From positions 1 through 42,928 of the forward strand of contig CAZXTL010000016.1 of the NCBI GenBank assembly GCA_964643725.1: a DNA stretch of 42,928 nucleotides, written 5' to 3'. Under the pieces are notes generated by a model. The model ran no database searches. It had not been told where the DNA came from and saw only the letters and a program-made list of their open reading frames with translations. The translations under genes were made by a program, and so were the position numbers. Below, in pieces: positions 41,862 through 42,928 of the stretch; position 1 is the first letter of the stretch, and every line of letters begins with the position of its first letter. Source of the DNA: DYQY01 sp964643725. GTDB lineage: Bacteria; Margulisbacteria; Riflemargulisbacteria; GWF2-35-9; DYQY01.

Positions 41862-42662
41862 ATGGAAATCGGAAAAGTAATAATACCAAACGCACCACAT
41901 ATACAGATAGATTCCAGGAGAGAAGAACGAGATCCTGACAGGCCTAACTTTAAGGATTTTTTACAAAACCCTGACGTTACAATTGTTAATAAGTCTGAAG
42001 ATATTCGTAACGGTGTGACGATTATTGAGGAAGCTAATGATAATAAGATTATTTTGAATCAATTTAGAACTTCCTATAATCTTTTATTGGGCTATAAGGA
42101 TAGTTTTTTAGAGGAAATTAATCTTATGCTGGGTGAAAACGGAAGAACGTATATGGTTTCTTTTAATGAAGATGTTCCTTCTAAAAATGAAATGCTTGCT
42201 AGGATAATTCCTGAAAGTTTTAAGAAGAGGATTTTAGGTTGGGCAATAAATTATAAGCTTTATGTTGTAGTTGAGACGCTTAATCCAGAGTTTACAATTG
42301 AACATAAAAGACAGATTCAGAATATATACCTGAATGATACTAAACAAGTTATTGCTTATGCGTTTCATGATGTTCATTGGGCACAAGTTATTGACGATGT
42401 TCGAGAAAGTATAAGAAATACTGAGATGAATTATTATGATAAAAAGTTAATTACGCTTAAGCAGAAGATTGTCAAAATTGGAGAGACTGCGAATCACCGT
42501 GAACGATTTGAAGTTTTGAGTTTGGTTAATAAGTATATTGCAGAATTCGCATCAAATTATTATACAGGCACTTTTCCTGTTAATGACCATAGCATGAGTC
42601 GTTTGAAGCAGTTAGTAGAATACATAAACAAGAAACATTCTCTGCATCTAGAAATAGTTTAA
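41862..42662 (+). CDS. Hypothetical protein
   Basis: A 266-residue protein that I do not recognise. The start is basic and proline-rich (PNAPHIQIDSRREERDPDRPNF). The middle is mixed alpha/beta with FNEDVPSKNEMLARIIPESF, and a helical C-terminal half has Tyr/Lys-rich stretches. No signal peptide or membrane segment is seen. GAGGTAAG precedes the ATG, with a TATACT box upstream. A transporter gene follows after 52 bp and may share the transcript. Confidence 0.65.
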   Translation: MEIGKVIIPNAPHIQIDSRREERDPDRPNFKDFLQNPDVTIVNKSEDIRNGVTIIEEANDNKIILNQFRTSYNLLLGYKDSFLEEINLMLGENGRTYMVSFNEDVPSKNEMLARIIPESFKKRILGWAINYKLYVVVETLNPEFTIEHKRQIQNIYLNDTKQVIAYAFHDVHWAQVIDDVRESIRNTEMNYYDKKLITLKQKIVKIGETANHRERFEVLSLVNKYIAEFASNYYTGTFPVNDHSMSRLKQLVEYINKKHSLHLEIV

Positions 42663-42714
42663 CCTTAGTACTAGGCTTTATTGGTATTATTTTTTATAAT
42701 GGTGCTAGAGGTGT

Positions 42715-42928
42715 ATGATGAAAAGGCTAAGCATTCCGGATTGGTTCTTCTTTTTTCTGTTAGTTACACTTACGTTAACTTTTTATAAGATATTATCTCC
42801 ATATTTAATCGATATATTTTTAGCAGTAATTTTGGCTCATCTAATGAGAGGTGTTTTTGACTTTTTATATAAGAAATTAAAATATAAACAGCTTGCCGCA
42901 GCATTAACAGTATTATTAACCGTTCTTT
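42715..42928 (+). CDS. AI-2E family transporter, N-terminal part (cut by the window end)
   Basis: Only the first ~70 residues are present. They begin MMKRLSIPDWFFFF, followed by a first hydrophobic segment, then ILSPYLIDIFLAVILAHLMRGVFDFL and a basic loop before a further segment. This matches the start of AI-2E/PerM-type transporters. Two tandem ATGs (42715, 42718) are possible, with AGAGG before them. The gene is incomplete, not broken. Confidence 0.7.
   Translation, partial: MMKRLSIPDWFFFFLLVTLTLTFYKILSPYLIDIFLAVILAHLMRGVFDFLYKKLKYKQLAAALTVLLTVL

Noticed and set aside
1..42928. CRISPR arrays, tRNA or rRNA genes, transposases, prophage
   Set aside because: I saw no regularly spaced repeats, cloverleaf-like or rRNA-like sequence, or DDE/recombinase motifs in any credible frame; a dedicated tRNA/ncRNA scan was not possible.

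Overview
The window is AT-rich (roughly one third G+C by eye), densely coded on both strands with the standard code. It looks like bacterial chromosome from an uncultured lineage in a draft assembly, because a 100-N scaffold gap is present. A lipoprotein with a lipobox, a small beta-barrel-like secreted protein and bacterial isoprenoid and phospholipid genes (uppS, cdsA, dxr) suggest a diderm bacterium. There are no RNA genes, CRISPR arrays, transposases or phage genes that I can recognise. I cannot place the organism firmly; a candidate phylum such as Margulisbacteria is only a guess from overall gene style.

Layout. 1-3,300: a frameshifted alpha/beta hydrolase relic between short repeats, then a hybrid histidine kinase with a PocR-type sensor. 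3,300-8,000: rsgA, an EEP-family phosphoesterase, a cyclophilin, a nested palindromic element, corA and a class A beta-lactamase-like protein. 8,200-11,500: engB-fapA, an EF-hand protein and an orphan. 11,500-17,800 (minus strand): a 1503-residue stand-alone NRPS-like protein, an SrkA-like kinase and a family 2 glycosyltransferase. 17,900-20,300: a CrtI-type carotenoid desaturase with a DUF2141 protein, the scaffold gap and a 160-bp palindromic element. 21,100-29,030: a tautomerase-polA pair, then the compact run pyrH-frr-uppS-cdsA-dxr-dprA. 29,030-34,430: another palindromic element, a four-gene minus-strand operon (unknown protein, spore-photoproduct-lyase-like radical SAM protein, aldo/keto reductase, winged-helix regulator), an orphan, an AlkD-like DNA repair protein and pth. 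34,490-42,928: galE, a triple-RidA/chorismatase-like protein, a lipoprotein/beta-barrel pair, an aminotransferase, a palindromic element, a bactofilin-like membrane protein, an orphan and the start of an AI-2E family transporter.

Three patterns run across the window. First, at least seven genes have a -10 box ending only 5-7 nt before the ATG, often as an extended -10 or with a well spaced -35, and no Shine-Dalgarno site; this implies frequent leaderless transcription alongside ordinary Shine-Dalgarno genes. Second, several families of palindromic, REP/MITE-like elements sit between genes, and in two cases run into the 3' end of a gene and supply its last codons and stop. Third, the N gap is flanked by an identical 55-bp sequence on each side, so it is probably an assembly artefact and not missing DNA.

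The least expected gene contents are the isolated C-A-T-C-like NRPS with a strange C-terminal half, the SPL-like radical SAM protein lacking the usual hydrogen-donor cysteine and encoded with an aldo/keto reductase, and the three-unit RidA-fold protein.
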